Origin: Paenibacillus sp. GP183
GTDB taxonomy: Bacteria > Bacillota > Bacilli > Paenibacillales > NBRC-103111
Length of the DNA stretch: 64,000 nucleotides
Reading direction: 5' to 3'
Assembly: GCF_900104695.1 (NCBI RefSeq)
Contig: NZ_FNSW01000001.1
Span: 2,728,001-2,792,000 of the forward strand
Shown: in pieces, positions 42,590 through 50,399 of the stretch
Numbering within the stretch: the stretch's first letter is position 1
How the letters are laid out: each line of letters opens with the position of its first letter
Notes under the pieces: generated by a model
What the model was told of the DNA's origin: nothing
Databases searched by the model: none
Seen by the model: only the letters and a program-made list of their open reading frames with translations
Position numbers and translations under genes: made by a program

Positions 42590-42701
42590 CAGTACGCGGG
42601 AGGGGGGTTGATTCCTTGACCAGCCACGTACCATACTTATCCGGATTCATGCCTAACTGCTTTAATACCCCCGCGATATCCAGTTCAATTTTCTTACTCA
42701 T
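42555..42701 (-). CDS. Candidate 48-residue protein
   Basis: Reverse-strand frame MSKKIELDIAGVLKQLGMNP, DKYGTWLVKE, ending PLQKQ. AAAAGGCGGTCTCGA lies before the ATG. Its 3' end overlaps the end of the XRE gene by 35 bp. A near-consensus promoter with operator site 3 in its spacer lies 73 bp upstream, which supports a real transcript. No family recognised. Confidence 0.55.
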   Translation of the reverse strand: MSKKIELDIAGVLKQLGMNPDKYGTWLVKESTPLPRTVIENALPLQKQ

Positions 42702-42773
42702 TCGAGACCGCCTTTTCCCTAGAATCTCATTCAAATCCTATTATATGGCTCCAAATCAAAGTATTATGTACAT

Positions 42774-42802
42774 AATTTATGATACATTTAGTATCATGTC
42801 AA
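42774..42802 (-). promoter_or_regulatory. Promoter with operator site 3 as spacer
   Basis: Reverse strand: -35 TTGACA (42797-42802), 17-bp spacer, -10 TAAATT (42774-42779). The spacer is TGATACTAAATGTATCA, holding the palindrome at 42781-42795. It would drive the small gene ending at 42555. Confidence 0.75.
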
Positions 42803-42811
42803 GTAAATATT

Positions 42812-43342
42812 TTAGAAACGGTCATTCGCATGCTCCAACGCGTTCACGCCGATATATTTTAACGTTACTGACGGGGCGGAATGATTAAAAAGATCACGAA
42901 GTACGGAGATATTTTTCGTTTTTTGATAATAATGATACCCGAAGGTTTTTCGCAGCGTATGGGTGCCGATATCATACAGCCCAGCCTGCTTGGCAGCTTC
43001 GTTCAGAATGCGGTATACCCGGATTCGTTTAATCGGTTTGCCGGTTCGTTGGGAAGGAAACAGGAAATCACTATCATCCATATACTTGACGTAATTAAAG
43101 ATCCAGTCCTTAAGTTGATTATTAATCATGAAAGTTTTCTCTTTGCCGGTCTTCTCTTCTTTAATGGTGACCTGGGTCTTATCCTTCAGGTCTCTGACTC
43201 TTAATGTGAGCAGATCGCTCAAATGCAACCCGGAATTGATGCCAATCGTGAATAACAACCAATCTCGAAGCGACTGCCTCATTAGTATCCCTTGGATCTC
43301 GTCTATCTTCTCTTGATCTCGTATAGGTTGTACAACTTGCAT
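42812..43342 (-). CDS. Tyrosine-recombinase-like integrase, catalytic domain only
   Basis: 176 residues covering only the catalytic domain of the phage integrase family. HTLRKTFGYH (128-137) gives the His-x-x-Arg pair, LFNHSAPSVTLKYIGV gives the second His (154) and nucleophile Tyr163, and TGKEKTF a beta-hairpin Lys. The first catalytic Arg is replaced: the motif reads NSGLHLSDLL with His40 where Arg is usual. No core-binding domain is present. Either a specialised recombinase or a DNA-binding protein that lost catalysis. GGAAGTGCTAATTC precedes the ATG. Transcribed from a promoter overlapped by operator site 4. Confidence 0.8.
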   Translation of the reverse strand: MQVVQPIRDQEKIDEIQGILMRQSLRDWLLFTIGINSGLHLSDLLTLRVRDLKDKTQVTIKEEKTGKEKTFMINNQLKDWIFNYVKYMDDSDFLFPSQRTGKPIKRIRVYRILNEAAKQAGLYDIGTHTLRKTFGYHYYQKTKNISVLRDLFNHSAPSVTLKYIGVNALEHANDRF

Positions 43343-43370
43343 GAATTAGCACTTCCTTTCTCTGATTTTG

Positions 43371-43406
43371 ATACAAATTGTATCATTAAAACATGTGAAT
43401 TACAAT
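43371..43406 (-). promoter_or_regulatory. Integrase promoter overlapped by operator site 4
   Basis: Reverse strand: -35 TTGTAA (43401-43406), 17-bp spacer, -10 TACAAT (43378-43383). The palindrome GATACAAATTGTATC (43371-43385) covers the -10. It lies 29 bp before the integrase start. Confidence 0.75.
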
Positions 43407-43528
43407 AGCAATGCCCGTCAATGGACATGAATGGATTACTCCCCCGAATTGTTTTAAGGCCTAATTTCCCAAACATAAATATTTTTCTCTCTATCAGAAA
43501 ATTGTTGTTCTCAAATCCTGACATCAGT

Positions 43529-43558
43529 AGTATAGTTCTTATTAAAGAACAATTGTAA
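43529..43558 (-). promoter_or_regulatory. Leftward promoter with a SinR-type box and A-tract
   Basis: Reverse strand: -10 TATACT (43529-43534) and -35 TTACAA about 18 bp upstream (43553-43558). The spacer contains GTTCTT-N4-AAGAAC (43535-43550), the SinR-box pattern also found at the EPS promoter. An 18-base A run (43557-43574) follows upstream and could act as an UP element. It points towards an unproven 73-codon frame (43303-43524) that overlaps the integrase promoter. Confidence 0.55.
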
Positions 43559-43638
43559 AAAAAAAAAAAAAAAATGAAGATTGCTCGGACTCTATAAAAT
43601 TTGGGAAAAATGGTATTGCAACTAGATCTCAGGTTGAT

Positions 43639-43673
43639 GCTCCGCCTGCTATGGCCGGCGGGGCTTTTTTTGT
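43639..43673 (+). terminator. Orphan rightward terminator
   Basis: GCTCCGCC pairs with GGCGGGGC and is followed by seven T. No gene on the plus strand ends before it in the 43386-43640 stretch, so it either ends an unrecognised small RNA or insulates the sinI promoter. Confidence 0.7.
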
Positions 43674-43730
43674 TTAATAATGCTGTAAAAACGCTTCAAA
43701 ACAGCATTAATACAAACACATCTATCCGAT

Positions 43731-43816
43731 GATACATTTTGTATAATTTTTATGAAAATGGGATTGATTTTGCAGAAAAAGCATGCGATAATACATTAAA
43801 TAATACATATTGTATC
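43731..43816 (+). promoter_or_regulatory. sinI-like gene promoter with operator sites 5 and 6
   Basis: -35 TTGATT (43764-43769), 17-bp spacer, -10 GATAAT (43787-43792). Site 5 is GATACATTTTGTATA (43731-43745) upstream of the -35; site 6 is AATACATATTGTATC (43802-43816) at the expected transcription start. Paired sites either side of a promoter could allow looping repression. Confidence 0.7.
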
Positions 43817-43843
43817 ATTAAAGATCATTCAGGAGGTAAACAA

Positions 43844-44050
43844 ATGAGCAGTTCGGGTGAATTGGATAACATGGAACTTGATGAGGAATGGATTCAGCTT
43901 ATTCTAAATGCGCGGAATTTGGGGCTTAGCAGTGCTGATATTCGCAACTTTCTAAAAAACGCAAATCAGCAGACACGAAATCAGCATAATCCGACAAACA
44001 ATGAACAATTGTATCTGCCCGTTGGGTTGACAGTACCTGCGAACATGTGA
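43844..44050 (+). CDS. SinI-like antirepressor
   Basis: 68 residues from ATG 43844 with a strong AGGAGGTAAACAA site. ELDEEWIQLILNARNLGLSSADIRNFLKN has the DEEW..LI..A...G....IR.FL pattern of the SinI helical hook that dissociates SinR tetramers in Bacillus. The tail (QQTRNQHNPTNNEQLYLPVG) is polar. It lies convergent with a SinR homologue, and its promoter is flanked by two GATACA operator sites, so release of the local repressor could switch on the antirepressor. Confidence 0.82.
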   Translation: MSSSGELDNMELDEEWIQLILNARNLGLSSADIRNFLKNANQQTRNQHNPTNNEQLYLPVGLTVPANM

Positions 44051-44063
44051 ATATGATTTCTTA

Positions 44064-44402
44064 TTATTCGTTCGGGTGTTGCATTCTCCATTTGTTGAAA
44101 TCCAGAAATTCCCGAAACTGCTGCTTGTCTACGCCTGATGTCATGGCTTCTTTAATGATCTCATACCATTCCTGGTCAAGCTCACTACGATCTTTCTCTG
44201 GTGTATCATCCAGATCTATAAGCCTGTCAACAGGTACCTTTAATACACCCGCAATTTTTTCAAGAAACTGAATCGAAGGGTTTTTTTGAATATCCCGCTC
44301 CAAGCTGCTAATGTAGGACTTGGCTACTCCTGCACGCTCTGCCAGCTCCGTAAGTGACATTCCCTTTTCTTTCCTTAATTGCTGCACACGTTTGCCGATC
44401 AT
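44064..44402 (-). CDS. SinR-like biofilm regulator 1
   Basis: 112 residues. The helix-turn-helix is MSLTELAERAGVAKSYISSLERDIQKNPS (about 15-43), nearly the SinR pattern, then FLEKIAGVLKVPVDRLI. The C-terminus DQEWYEIIKEAMTSGVDKQQFREFLDF is a SinI/SinR-type interaction hook. It likely represses matrix genes by binding GTTCTTT-type boxes, such as those at 61996 and 62076, and is antagonised by the SinI-like protein next door. Its own promoter has SinR-like half sites. Confidence 0.88.
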   Translation of the reverse strand: MIGKRVQQLRKEKGMSLTELAERAGVAKSYISSLERDIQKNPSIQFLEKIAGVLKVPVDRLIDLDDTPEKDRSELDQEWYEIIKEAMTSGVDKQQFREFLDFNKWRMQHPNE

Positions 44403-44450
44403 GTCAGATCTTCCTTTAATTGATGGGATAATTACTTAACTATTGTTGCC

Positions 44451-44499
44451 ATTATACCAGAATTCATTACAACGAACAATTGCGTTTTTTATATAGAAC
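44451..44499 (-). promoter_or_regulatory. Promoter of SinR-like gene 1 with adjacent SinR-like box
   Basis: Reverse strand: -35 TTGTTC (44474-44479), 17-bp spacer, -10 TATAAT (44451-44456). Upstream at 44484-44499 is a degenerate box close to GTTCTTTATAAAGAAC (three differences), suggesting autoregulation. Confidence 0.65.
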
Positions 44500-44500
44500 A

Positions 44501-44524
44501 AAAAAGCCCCCGAAAGGGCTTTTT
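44501..44524. terminator. Bidirectional terminator downstream of SinR-like gene 2
   Basis: AAAAAGCCC, loop CCGAAA, GGGCTTTTT. It ends the leftward glmS-sinR transcript and sits upstream of the promoter of SinR-like gene 1. The remaining 120 bp to 44644 show nothing further. Confidence 0.85.
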
Positions 44525-44644
44525 CAAGTTGATATGTAAGTATAAGTTTTTCTAAACTTATCTTGCTGCGCATCAACCTTGACAAACGTGCTCGTCATTT
44601 AGGACGGTGTAGCCGTTTATCCTTGTGTCCAGGTATGTATGCAA

Positions 44645-44986
44645 TTATTTTATTTTTTCATTATGCCACTTCATGAATTCAATCACTATTTTGTAATCTT
44701 GAATTTGCGCTTTATCAATTCCCGATTTCTCCAATTCACTGATAAAATCCATCCACTCTTTCTCAAGGTGCTGCTTGCTTTCAACATCGATTGAAATTTT
44801 AAGCAAGGTCTTGAGATCTACGTTTAACACGGATGCGATTCTTTCCATAACATGAATAGAAGGATTCTGTTTAAGGTCTCTTTCTATGTTGCTTAAATAG
44901 GACTTGGAAATGCCAGTCCGTTCGGAAAGCTCGGATAATGTAAATCCTCTTTGCTTCCGAATATTGGAAATGTTTTTACCGATCAT
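44645..44986 (-). CDS. SinR-like regulator 2, downstream of glmS
   Basis: 113 residues. Helix-turn-helix FTLSELSERTGISKSYLSNIERDLKQNPS (about 15-43), then VMERIASVLNVDLKTLL, and a hook domain KEWMDFISELEKSGIDKAQIQDYKIVIEF. A clear paralogue of the SinR-like protein at 44.1-44.4 kb. It starts 7 bp after the glmS stop with GGAGTGATAAAACT overlapping that stop, so it is in the glmS operon. A feedback link between amino-sugar supply and matrix repression is inferred. Confidence 0.87.
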   Translation of the reverse strand: MIGKNISNIRKQRGFTLSELSERTGISKSYLSNIERDLKQNPSIHVMERIASVLNVDLKTLLKISIDVESKQHLEKEWMDFISELEKSGIDKAQIQDYKIVIEFMKWHNEKIK

Positions 44987-44993
44987 AGTTTTA

Positions 44994-46796
44994 TCACTCC
45001 ACAGTGACGCTTTTGGCTAAATTTCTTGGTTTGTCCACGTCACATCCTCGATATACCGCTGCATAGTAAGCCATTAATTGTAAAGGGATTACTGAAACAA
45101 GCGGAGTCAAATATTCATGGATCGCTGGCATTACAATTTGATCTGTCTTCTCCTCGAGTCCTTCCATGCTAATCATGCAAACATGAGCCCCGCGCGCCAT
45201 GACCTCCTGAACATTACTTCTGATATTTCCCTTAACGTGGGCTTGAGTGACCAATGCGATTACTGGAGTCCCTTTCTCGATTAATGCAATGGTGCCATGC
45301 TTTAATTCCCCCCCAGCATAACCCTCAGCTTGAATATATGAAATCTCCTTAAGTTTTAAAGCGCCTTCAAGACAAGCGAAATAGTCAACGCCTCGACCTA
45401 TGTAAAAACAATTGCGGGAAACATTTAAATATTCCCATACGATCTCTTCAAGGTATTCTTTCCTGTTTATCATAATTTCCATGGCATTCGCCGCTAAGCT
45501 TAATTCAAGAAGGGGGCTGCCGATGAGAGCTCTGCCTTTTACTCGTGCACTGTCAAAAGCAAGTAAGGCCAACACGGCAATCTGGGCTGTATACGCTTTG
45601 GTTGATGCGACTGCAATCTCGGGTCCGGCATGCGTGTATAAGGTACAATCCGCTTCGCGGGATAAAGTGGATCCCGGAACATTCGTGATCGTCAAAGATT
45701 TGCAGCCCATTTTTTTGATGGCCGCCAGTACTCCTCTGGTGTCAGCTGTTTCCCCGCTTTGGGATATAAAGATAAAAAGCGGTTTATGGGAGAGAATGGG
45801 CATGTTATATAAAAATTCGCTCGCGATGTGGGTTTCCACGGGTATGTCTGCTATCTTTTCAATAAGGTGCTTTCCGACCAATCCGGCATGATAGCTCGTA
45901 CCGCATGCAATCATATAAATTCGATCCGCTTCCTTTACCGCCCCACGGATGGCCGGATCGATGTTAATTTCATCATGACCGTTTTGATAGTTGGATACTA
46001 TATTCCGGATAATAAAGGGCTGTTCATCAATTTCTTTCAGCATATAGTGCGGATAAGGTCCCTTTTCGATATCGCTTGCATCCAGCTTTACTTGAAAGGG
46101 CCTGCGCTGAATGATATCGCCCGATAGATTTTTTATCGTTTTTGTGTTTGGCTGAAGAATCGCCATTTCCTCGTCCATCAATTCTACAAACTGCTGGGTG
46201 AGCTGCAGCATCGCCATGGCATCGCTTGCAAGTACATGAAAGCCGCTGCCGAGCCCAATGAGCAGCGGACTTTTATTTTTGCCGACATAAATGGCTTCAA
46301 GGTTCTCGACATCCAGTAAAACAATAGCATAGGATCCTTTCAGCATCGGGAGCAATTGCCGAAAAGCAGCCTCCACCTGTAAGCCGTCTGCAACCAACTT
46401 TTCCATGAGCTGTACGATGACTTCGCTGTCAGTATCACTAGTGAATGGCACTTGATTCAGATATTGCTGCTTTAACTCTTTGTAATTTTCAATCACGCCA
46501 TTATGAACAAGCGTAAACCGTCCGTTGCTGCTTTGATGGGGGTGCGCGTTTCTGCGGCTTGGTTCTCCATGTGTGGCCCATCGGGTATGGCCGATTCCGA
46601 TCCTCCCCCTCATTTGAGCGTCAATCACTTGGCGAAGTGCAGCGATTCTTCCCTGTTCTTTATATACATGTACTCCACTGGCATTCAATAAGGCTATTCC
46701 CGCAGAATCATACCCTCTATATTCCAGTTTTTCCAAGCCTCTTACCAAGATCTCCTTGGCATCCTGATTGCCGATATATCCCACGATCCCACACAT
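44994..46796 (-). CDS. glmS: Glutamine--fructose-6-phosphate aminotransferase
   Basis: 600 residues. Cys2 of MCGIVGYIG is the N-terminal nucleophile of the glutaminase domain; [16 protein letters not shown] holds the glutamine site. Two SIS isomerase domains follow ([51 protein letters not shown]) and the C-terminal [15 protein letters not shown] is canonical. It makes glucosamine-6-phosphate for UDP-GlcNAc. The 113-bp upstream region is too short for, and shows no sign of, a glmS ribozyme, so this may be a second, matrix-dedicated copy co-transcribed with a sinR homologue. Confidence 0.95.
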   Translation of the reverse strand: MCGIVGYIGNQDAKEILVRGLEKLEYRGYDSAGIALLNASGVHVYKEQGRIAALRQVIDAQMRGRIGIGHTRWATHGEPSRRNAHPHQSSNGRFTLVHNGVIENYKELKQQYLNQVPFTSDTDSEVIVQLMEKLVADGLQVEAAFRQLLPMLKGSYAIVLLDVENLEAIYVGKNKSPLLIGLGSGFHVLASDAMAMLQLTQQFVELMDEEMAILQPNTKTIKNLSGDIIQRRPFQVKLDASDIEKGPYPHYMLKEIDEQPFIIRNIVSNYQNGHDEINIDPAIRGAVKEADRIYMIACGTSYHAGLVGKHLIEKIADIPVETHIASEFLYNMPILSHKPLFIFISQSGETADTRGVLAAIKKMGCKSLTITNVPGSTLSREADCTLYTHAGPEIAVASTKAYTAQIAVLALLAFDSARVKGRALIGSPLLELSLAANAMEIMINRKEYLEEIVWEYLNVSRNCFYIGRGVDYFACLEGALKLKEISYIQAEGYAGGELKHGTIALIEKGTPVIALVTQAHVKGNIRSNVQEVMARGAHVCMISMEGLEEKTDQIVMPAIHEYLTPLVSVIPLQLMAYYAAVYRGCDVDKPRNLAKSVTVE

Positions 46797-46909
46797 ATTT
46801 TTGCGCCTCCCTTTTTATGGTTCTATTTTGGTATTGTCTGAAATTGCTGGTTATGAACTGAATACATAGGTGAAATCATTCATAAGATTTAACAAAGGGG
46901 GGAGCTGTC

Positions 46910-47086
46910 ATGTATGTACTTTTGATGAGTGTTTGGAAAAGGACGACGCGTACTTACCATAAAGCTATGCACGCTTACAATTCCATTCTCTATAAGGACT
47001 GTCTTGACATGCAAATGAAGGAACATTTCCATAATAAGGTTAAGCACCATGAACAGAAGATGTTTGAATTGGTTATTAAGCGGTGA
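46910..47086 (+). CDS. Small basic protein of unknown function
   Basis: 58 residues: MYVLLMSVWKRTTRTYHKAM, then HAYNSILYKDCLDMQ and HFHNKVKHHEQKMFELVIKR. Basic and His-rich, no signal peptide. AAAGGGGGGAGCTGTC is a very strong ribosome site. Divergent from glmS; its last 11 bp overlap the end of the convergent aminotransferase gene. No family recognised. Confidence 0.6.
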   Translation: MYVLLMSVWKRTTRTYHKAMHAYNSILYKDCLDMQMKEHFHNKVKHHEQKMFELVIKR

Positions 47087-48251
47087 TGCTCTTTTCCTGG
47101 ATCAAAACACTTTGGATACACTCGATTACTCTCATTTGCTCCTCTTCCGTCATACCCGATCCAGATGGCAGGCATAATCCGGTTGCAAACAATTGCTCGG
47201 ATATACTCTCATTGTCGCTGTGAGGATAATATTTTGCACCTTCAAACAGCGGCTGTGTATGAAGCGGCTTCCAAATGGGACGGGCTTCGATATTGTCTTC
47301 AGCCAATGCTTCCAATAAGACCTGGCTGGATATTCCCGTTACCTTCTCCTCCAGAGTTAATGCCGTAAGCCAGCGATTGGACCGGGTATCTTTCAATTCC
47401 GGCATAAACTGAATGCCTGGAAAAGGAGACAGCGCATGATGATATCGATTGAAAATCGCTCTTCTGGCCTGGACTCTCTCTTCCAAAACCTCCAGCTGCG
47501 CTCTGCCGATCCCCGCTAATACGTTACTCATTCTATAGTTATAGCCCATTTGGCTGTGTTGATAGTGCGGGGCCTGATCCCGTGCTTGAGTGGCCAAAAA
47601 ACGAGCTTGCTTCAAGCTCTCGATATCATTGGAAACCAGCATGCCTCCGCCTGAGGTGGTAATGATTTTGTTCCCGTTAAATGAATACACACCAAATCTG
47701 CCGAAAGAGCCGCTCGCTTTTCCCTTGTAGGTGGAACCCAGCGACTCTGCAGCGTCCTCAATGACAGGGACTTTAAAGAGTTGACATAATGCGATGAGTT
47801 CATCCATTTTCGCGCTTTGGCCATATAAATTAACGACGATGACCGCTTTGGGAAGGCTCCCTTGATGGACTGCCTCGTGTAAGGCTTGAAGTAAAGCTTG
47901 GGGCGACATATTCCATGTCTCGGGCTCTGAATCAATAAATACCGGTGTGGCTCCCAAGTAGTTAATTGGGTTAGCACTCGCAATAAATGTAAGGCTGGAG
48001 CAAAATACGGTATCCCCTTCATGTACATCGAGCAGCCGAAGCGCCAGGTGAATGGCTGACGTACCCGAATTGACGGCGGCTGCATCGTTTACCCCTGTGT
48101 AGGAAGCAAGCTCTTTCTCAAAGGCATCCACATGCGGGCCAAGAGGTGCAATCCAGTTGCTGTCAAAGGCATTGGCCACGTACTTTTGTTCAAGGCCGCT
48201 CATGTGCGGAGCAGAAAGATAAATCCTTTTTTTATCCGAAATCAACTGCAT
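47076..48251 (-). CDS. DegT/DnrJ/EryC1/StrS aminotransferase (EpsN/PglE-type)
   Basis: 391 residues from ATG 48251 (AGAGAGGTTGTG upstream). YLSAPHMSGLEQKYVANAFDSNWIAP, NSGTSAIHLALRLL, EDAAESLGSTYKGK and SFNGNKIITTSGGGM (Schiff-base Lys) are the family's PLP motifs. Together with the dehydratase at 60-61.8 kb, acetyltransferase and phosphosugar transferase, it would aminate UDP-4-keto-6-deoxy-GlcNAc on the way to UDP-di-N-acetylbacillosamine. Last gene of the EPS operon. Confidence 0.9.
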   Translation of the reverse strand: MQLISDKKRIYLSAPHMSGLEQKYVANAFDSNWIAPLGPHVDAFEKELASYTGVNDAAAVNSGTSAIHLALRLLDVHEGDTVFCSSLTFIASANPINYLGATPVFIDSEPETWNMSPQALLQALHEAVHQGSLPKAVIVVNLYGQSAKMDELIALCQLFKVPVIEDAAESLGSTYKGKASGSFGRFGVYSFNGNKIITTSGGGMLVSNDIESLKQARFLATQARDQAPHYQHSQMGYNYRMSNVLAGIGRAQLEVLEERVQARRAIFNRYHHALSPFPGIQFMPELKDTRSNRWLTALTLEEKVTGISSQVLLEALAEDNIEARPIWKPLHTQPLFEGAKYYPHSDNESISEQLFATGLCLPSGSGMTEEEQMRVIECIQSVLIQEKSITA

Positions 48252-48276
48252 GACAACACAACCTCTCTTTCCTGAT

Positions 48277-49128
48277 TCAAGATAAATGAAAAACAGTGAT
48301 CTCCGGTCTGCAGAAGAAGCGTATCGGTAAAGTGCTGGTTCCAATTCCGCGGTTTACGTACAATGGCATCTTTTTATCACCCACTGTGTAAAGACCCTCT
48401 AAATATATTTGTGCTAATTCAGGAGTGAAGAATGGTTTCATAAAGGGCAATCTAATCTGGCCTCCATGTGAATGTCCTGAAAATTGGGCATTGACTCCAA
48501 GATCGCAGCTAAAATCGGCTGTATCTGGTTCATGAGCCAGCAACAACACACAGTCTTGATCTGACAAACCTTGAAGAGTTTTCTTAATGTCGTATCTGCC
48601 AAATAGATAATCATCCACTCCAGCAATGTAAAGTCTCTGCCCGTTATTTTCGATATAGGTATGACTATTAACTAGCACATGGAATTGCGACTCTTGTAAT
48701 AACTGAATCGCCCTGTTCTTGGACGTATAGTCATGATTTCCCAATACAGCCCATTTCCCGCCGCGGGGCTTATTTAGTTCCTGAAGAATTGGAAGAACAG
48801 GTGACTGTTCCGACCATGCCCTATCTAGAAGATCACCGGTAAAAAACAACATATCAGGCTTCAATTTATTGATCATCTTTACAACACGGCGAAAATCCTC
48901 GGCTTCATAGTGGAAGCCAAAATGAACATCACTGAATTGGACAATGTTCCAACCCTTAAAGGCCCCAGGTAAATCACGGATGGTCAACTCAACATGCCGT
49001 GTCTGGTACATAAATCGTTCTTCCATGGTGTAAAAGATCCCCATCGCAGCCATGCCAAGCACAGTTAAGCCGACTTTCCAGCCTGTTTTTAAAAAGGTGC
49101 GACGGCTTATTTTTTCCGTTTCAGTCAT
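48277..49128 (-). CDS. Tat-exported metallophosphoesterase
   Basis: 283 residues. The N-terminus SRRTFLKTGWKVGLTVLGMA has the twin-arginine signal. Calcineurin-like motifs are in order: FSDVHFG, FFTGDLLDR, LGNHD, LLAHEPD and GHSHGG, all metal ligands. The family (YaeI/YkuE-type) cleaves phosphodiesters, including UDP-lipids or cell-wall lipids. Embedded between EPS sugar genes and translationally coupled to the acetyltransferase (4-bp overlap), it may trim a lipid-linked intermediate or teichoic/EPS phosphodiester outside the cell; that role is inferred. Confidence 0.88.
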   Translation of the reverse strand: MTETEKISRRTFLKTGWKVGLTVLGMAAMGIFYTMEERFMYQTRHVELTIRDLPGAFKGWNIVQFSDVHFGFHYEAEDFRRVVKMINKLKPDMLFFTGDLLDRAWSEQSPVLPILQELNKPRGGKWAVLGNHDYTSKNRAIQLLQESQFHVLVNSHTYIENNGQRLYIAGVDDYLFGRYDIKKTLQGLSDQDCVLLLAHEPDTADFSCDLGVNAQFSGHSHGGQIRLPFMKPFFTPELAQIYLEGLYTVGDKKMPLYVNRGIGTSTLPIRFFCRPEITVFHLS

Positions 49129-49757
49129 ATAGCAGCTTTTATGATGATTGCAGGCGTCCCAACAGCTGTACTATTCGGTTGAATATCCCTAATCACTGTT
49201 GAACCCGCGCCAATAATTGCCCATTCGCCCAGATATCTTCCAGGAATTATTGTGGCTCCCGCTCCAATCATGGCTCCTTCTTTTACGATTATGGATCCGG
49301 TCAGTGTTGCATGTGGAGCGACATGGACATAATCTCCAATCCGATTGTCGTGTTCCACTATAGCTCCAGTATTGACAATGGTATGGTTCCCGATTTGTGC
49401 ATCCGCATTAATCACTGCATTTGCCATTATCACTGTTCCTTGACCTACGACAGCGCTGGAACTGATAATTGCTTTCTCGTGTATAAGGGATGCATAGTGT
49501 TCATTACCTAATCCTAGCTTGGTAACAATGGTTTTTCTTATTGCATTATTCCCTATAGCCACAACAAATTTAAGCTGATCAATTAGGCTTAATAAACTTT
49601 GTGCAGCAGAAATCGGACCCAAGTACAAGTCATGTTCAAGAATTAATTCTTCATATTTGTCATCGAGAATGGCTCTGAGTTGACAGCTTTTATTGGCGCC
49701 AATCATTTCCCTTATTACTTTACAGTGGCCGCCATCACCAATTACAGCAATTTCCAT
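49125..49757 (-). CDS. NeuD/PglD/EpsM-type sugar acetyltransferase
   Basis: 210 residues. An N-terminal Rossmann-like UDP-sugar domain (MEIAVIGDGGHCKVIREMI) is followed by a left-handed beta-helix with hexapeptide repeats (AIISSSAVVGQGTVIMANAV, IGNHTIVNTGAIVEHDNRIG, HVAPHATLTG). His of EHDNRIGDYVH is the usual catalytic base. It would N-acetylate the 4-amino sugar made by the aminotransferase two genes downstream, as PglD does. Confidence 0.9.
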   Translation of the reverse strand: MEIAVIGDGGHCKVIREMIGANKSCQLRAILDDKYEELILEHDLYLGPISAAQSLLSLIDQLKFVVAIGNNAIRKTIVTKLGLGNEHYASLIHEKAIISSSAVVGQGTVIMANAVINADAQIGNHTIVNTGAIVEHDNRIGDYVHVAPHATLTGSIIVKEGAMIGAGATIIPGRYLGEWAIIGAGSTVIRDIQPNSTAVGTPAIIIKAAI

Positions 49758-49773
49758 ACAGATTCACATCTTT

Positions 49774-50370
49774 TCATGAGAAGTTAGATCCCGAGAATTT
49801 TTCCGTAGTCACATGGTTCCCACGACTGATCCCTTCCGATTTCAAAACCTTCCTGATCGTTAAAGCGATAATATTGAGATCAAGAAGAAAGCTTTGATTT
49901 TCAACATACCAGACATCAAGTCTAAATTTCTCTTCCCACGAGATTGCATTTCTGCCATTCACTTGAGCCCAACCTGTAATACCTGGTTTCACACTGTGCC
50001 GTTTGGCTTGTTCATCAGTATATAATGGCAGATAGTCCATCAATAACGGCCGGGGACCCACTAAACTCAAATCACCTTTTATCACGTTGACGAGCTGGAG
50101 TAACTCATCCAGACTGTACTTCCTAAGCATTTGTCCAAAAGGAGTCAATCTGATATAATCCGGCAACAAATTTCCTTGGTTATCTCTCGCATCCGACATA
50201 GTGCGGAATTTATAGAGATAAAAAGGTTTGCCATGCAGTCCAGGCCGCTGCTGCTTAAAGATGACGGAAGATCCTAATTTCCATCTAACTAATACGGCAA
50301 CCATCAGAATGAACGGTGAAAAAAGCAATAATAACGAGATTGAAAGTAACACATCGAAAAGTCGCTTCAT
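49774..50370 (-). CDS. EpsL/PglC-type phosphoglycosyl transferase
   Basis: 198 residues from ATG 50370, preceded by GGAAGGGGGATCC. Membrane-associated N-terminal helix ([22 protein letters not shown]), then [52 protein letters not shown] and [13 protein letters not shown], the motifs of monotopic phosphoglycosyl transferases. The Asp-Glu pair is in SLDELLQL. It transfers a phospho-sugar, probably di-N-acetylbacillosamine, from UDP to undecaprenyl phosphate and so starts the repeat unit. Confidence 0.92.
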   Translation of the reverse strand: MKRLFDVLLSISLLLLFSPFILMVAVLVRWKLGSSVIFKQQRPGLHGKPFYLYKFRTMSDARDNQGNLLPDYIRLTPFGQMLRKYSLDELLQLVNVIKGDLSLVGPRPLLMDYLPLYTDEQAKRHSVKPGITGWAQVNGRNAISWEEKFRLDVWYVENQSFLLDLNIIALTIRKVLKSEGISRGNHVTTEKFSGSNFS

Positions 50371-50399
50371 GAAATTACGGATCCCCCTTCCATTCAAGA

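Noticed and set aside
42616-42888. 90-codon plus-strand frame
   Set aside because: Runs against the small reverse-strand gene, operator site 3 and the integrase end, with unnatural composition.
43303-43524. 73-codon reverse-strand frame next to the SinR-box promoter
   Set aside because: Overlaps the integrase promoter and start, weak ribosome site and no family; kept only as a possible product of that promoter.
46797-46909. glmS ribozyme before glmS
   Set aside because: The region is too short and no ribozyme-like core is visible.
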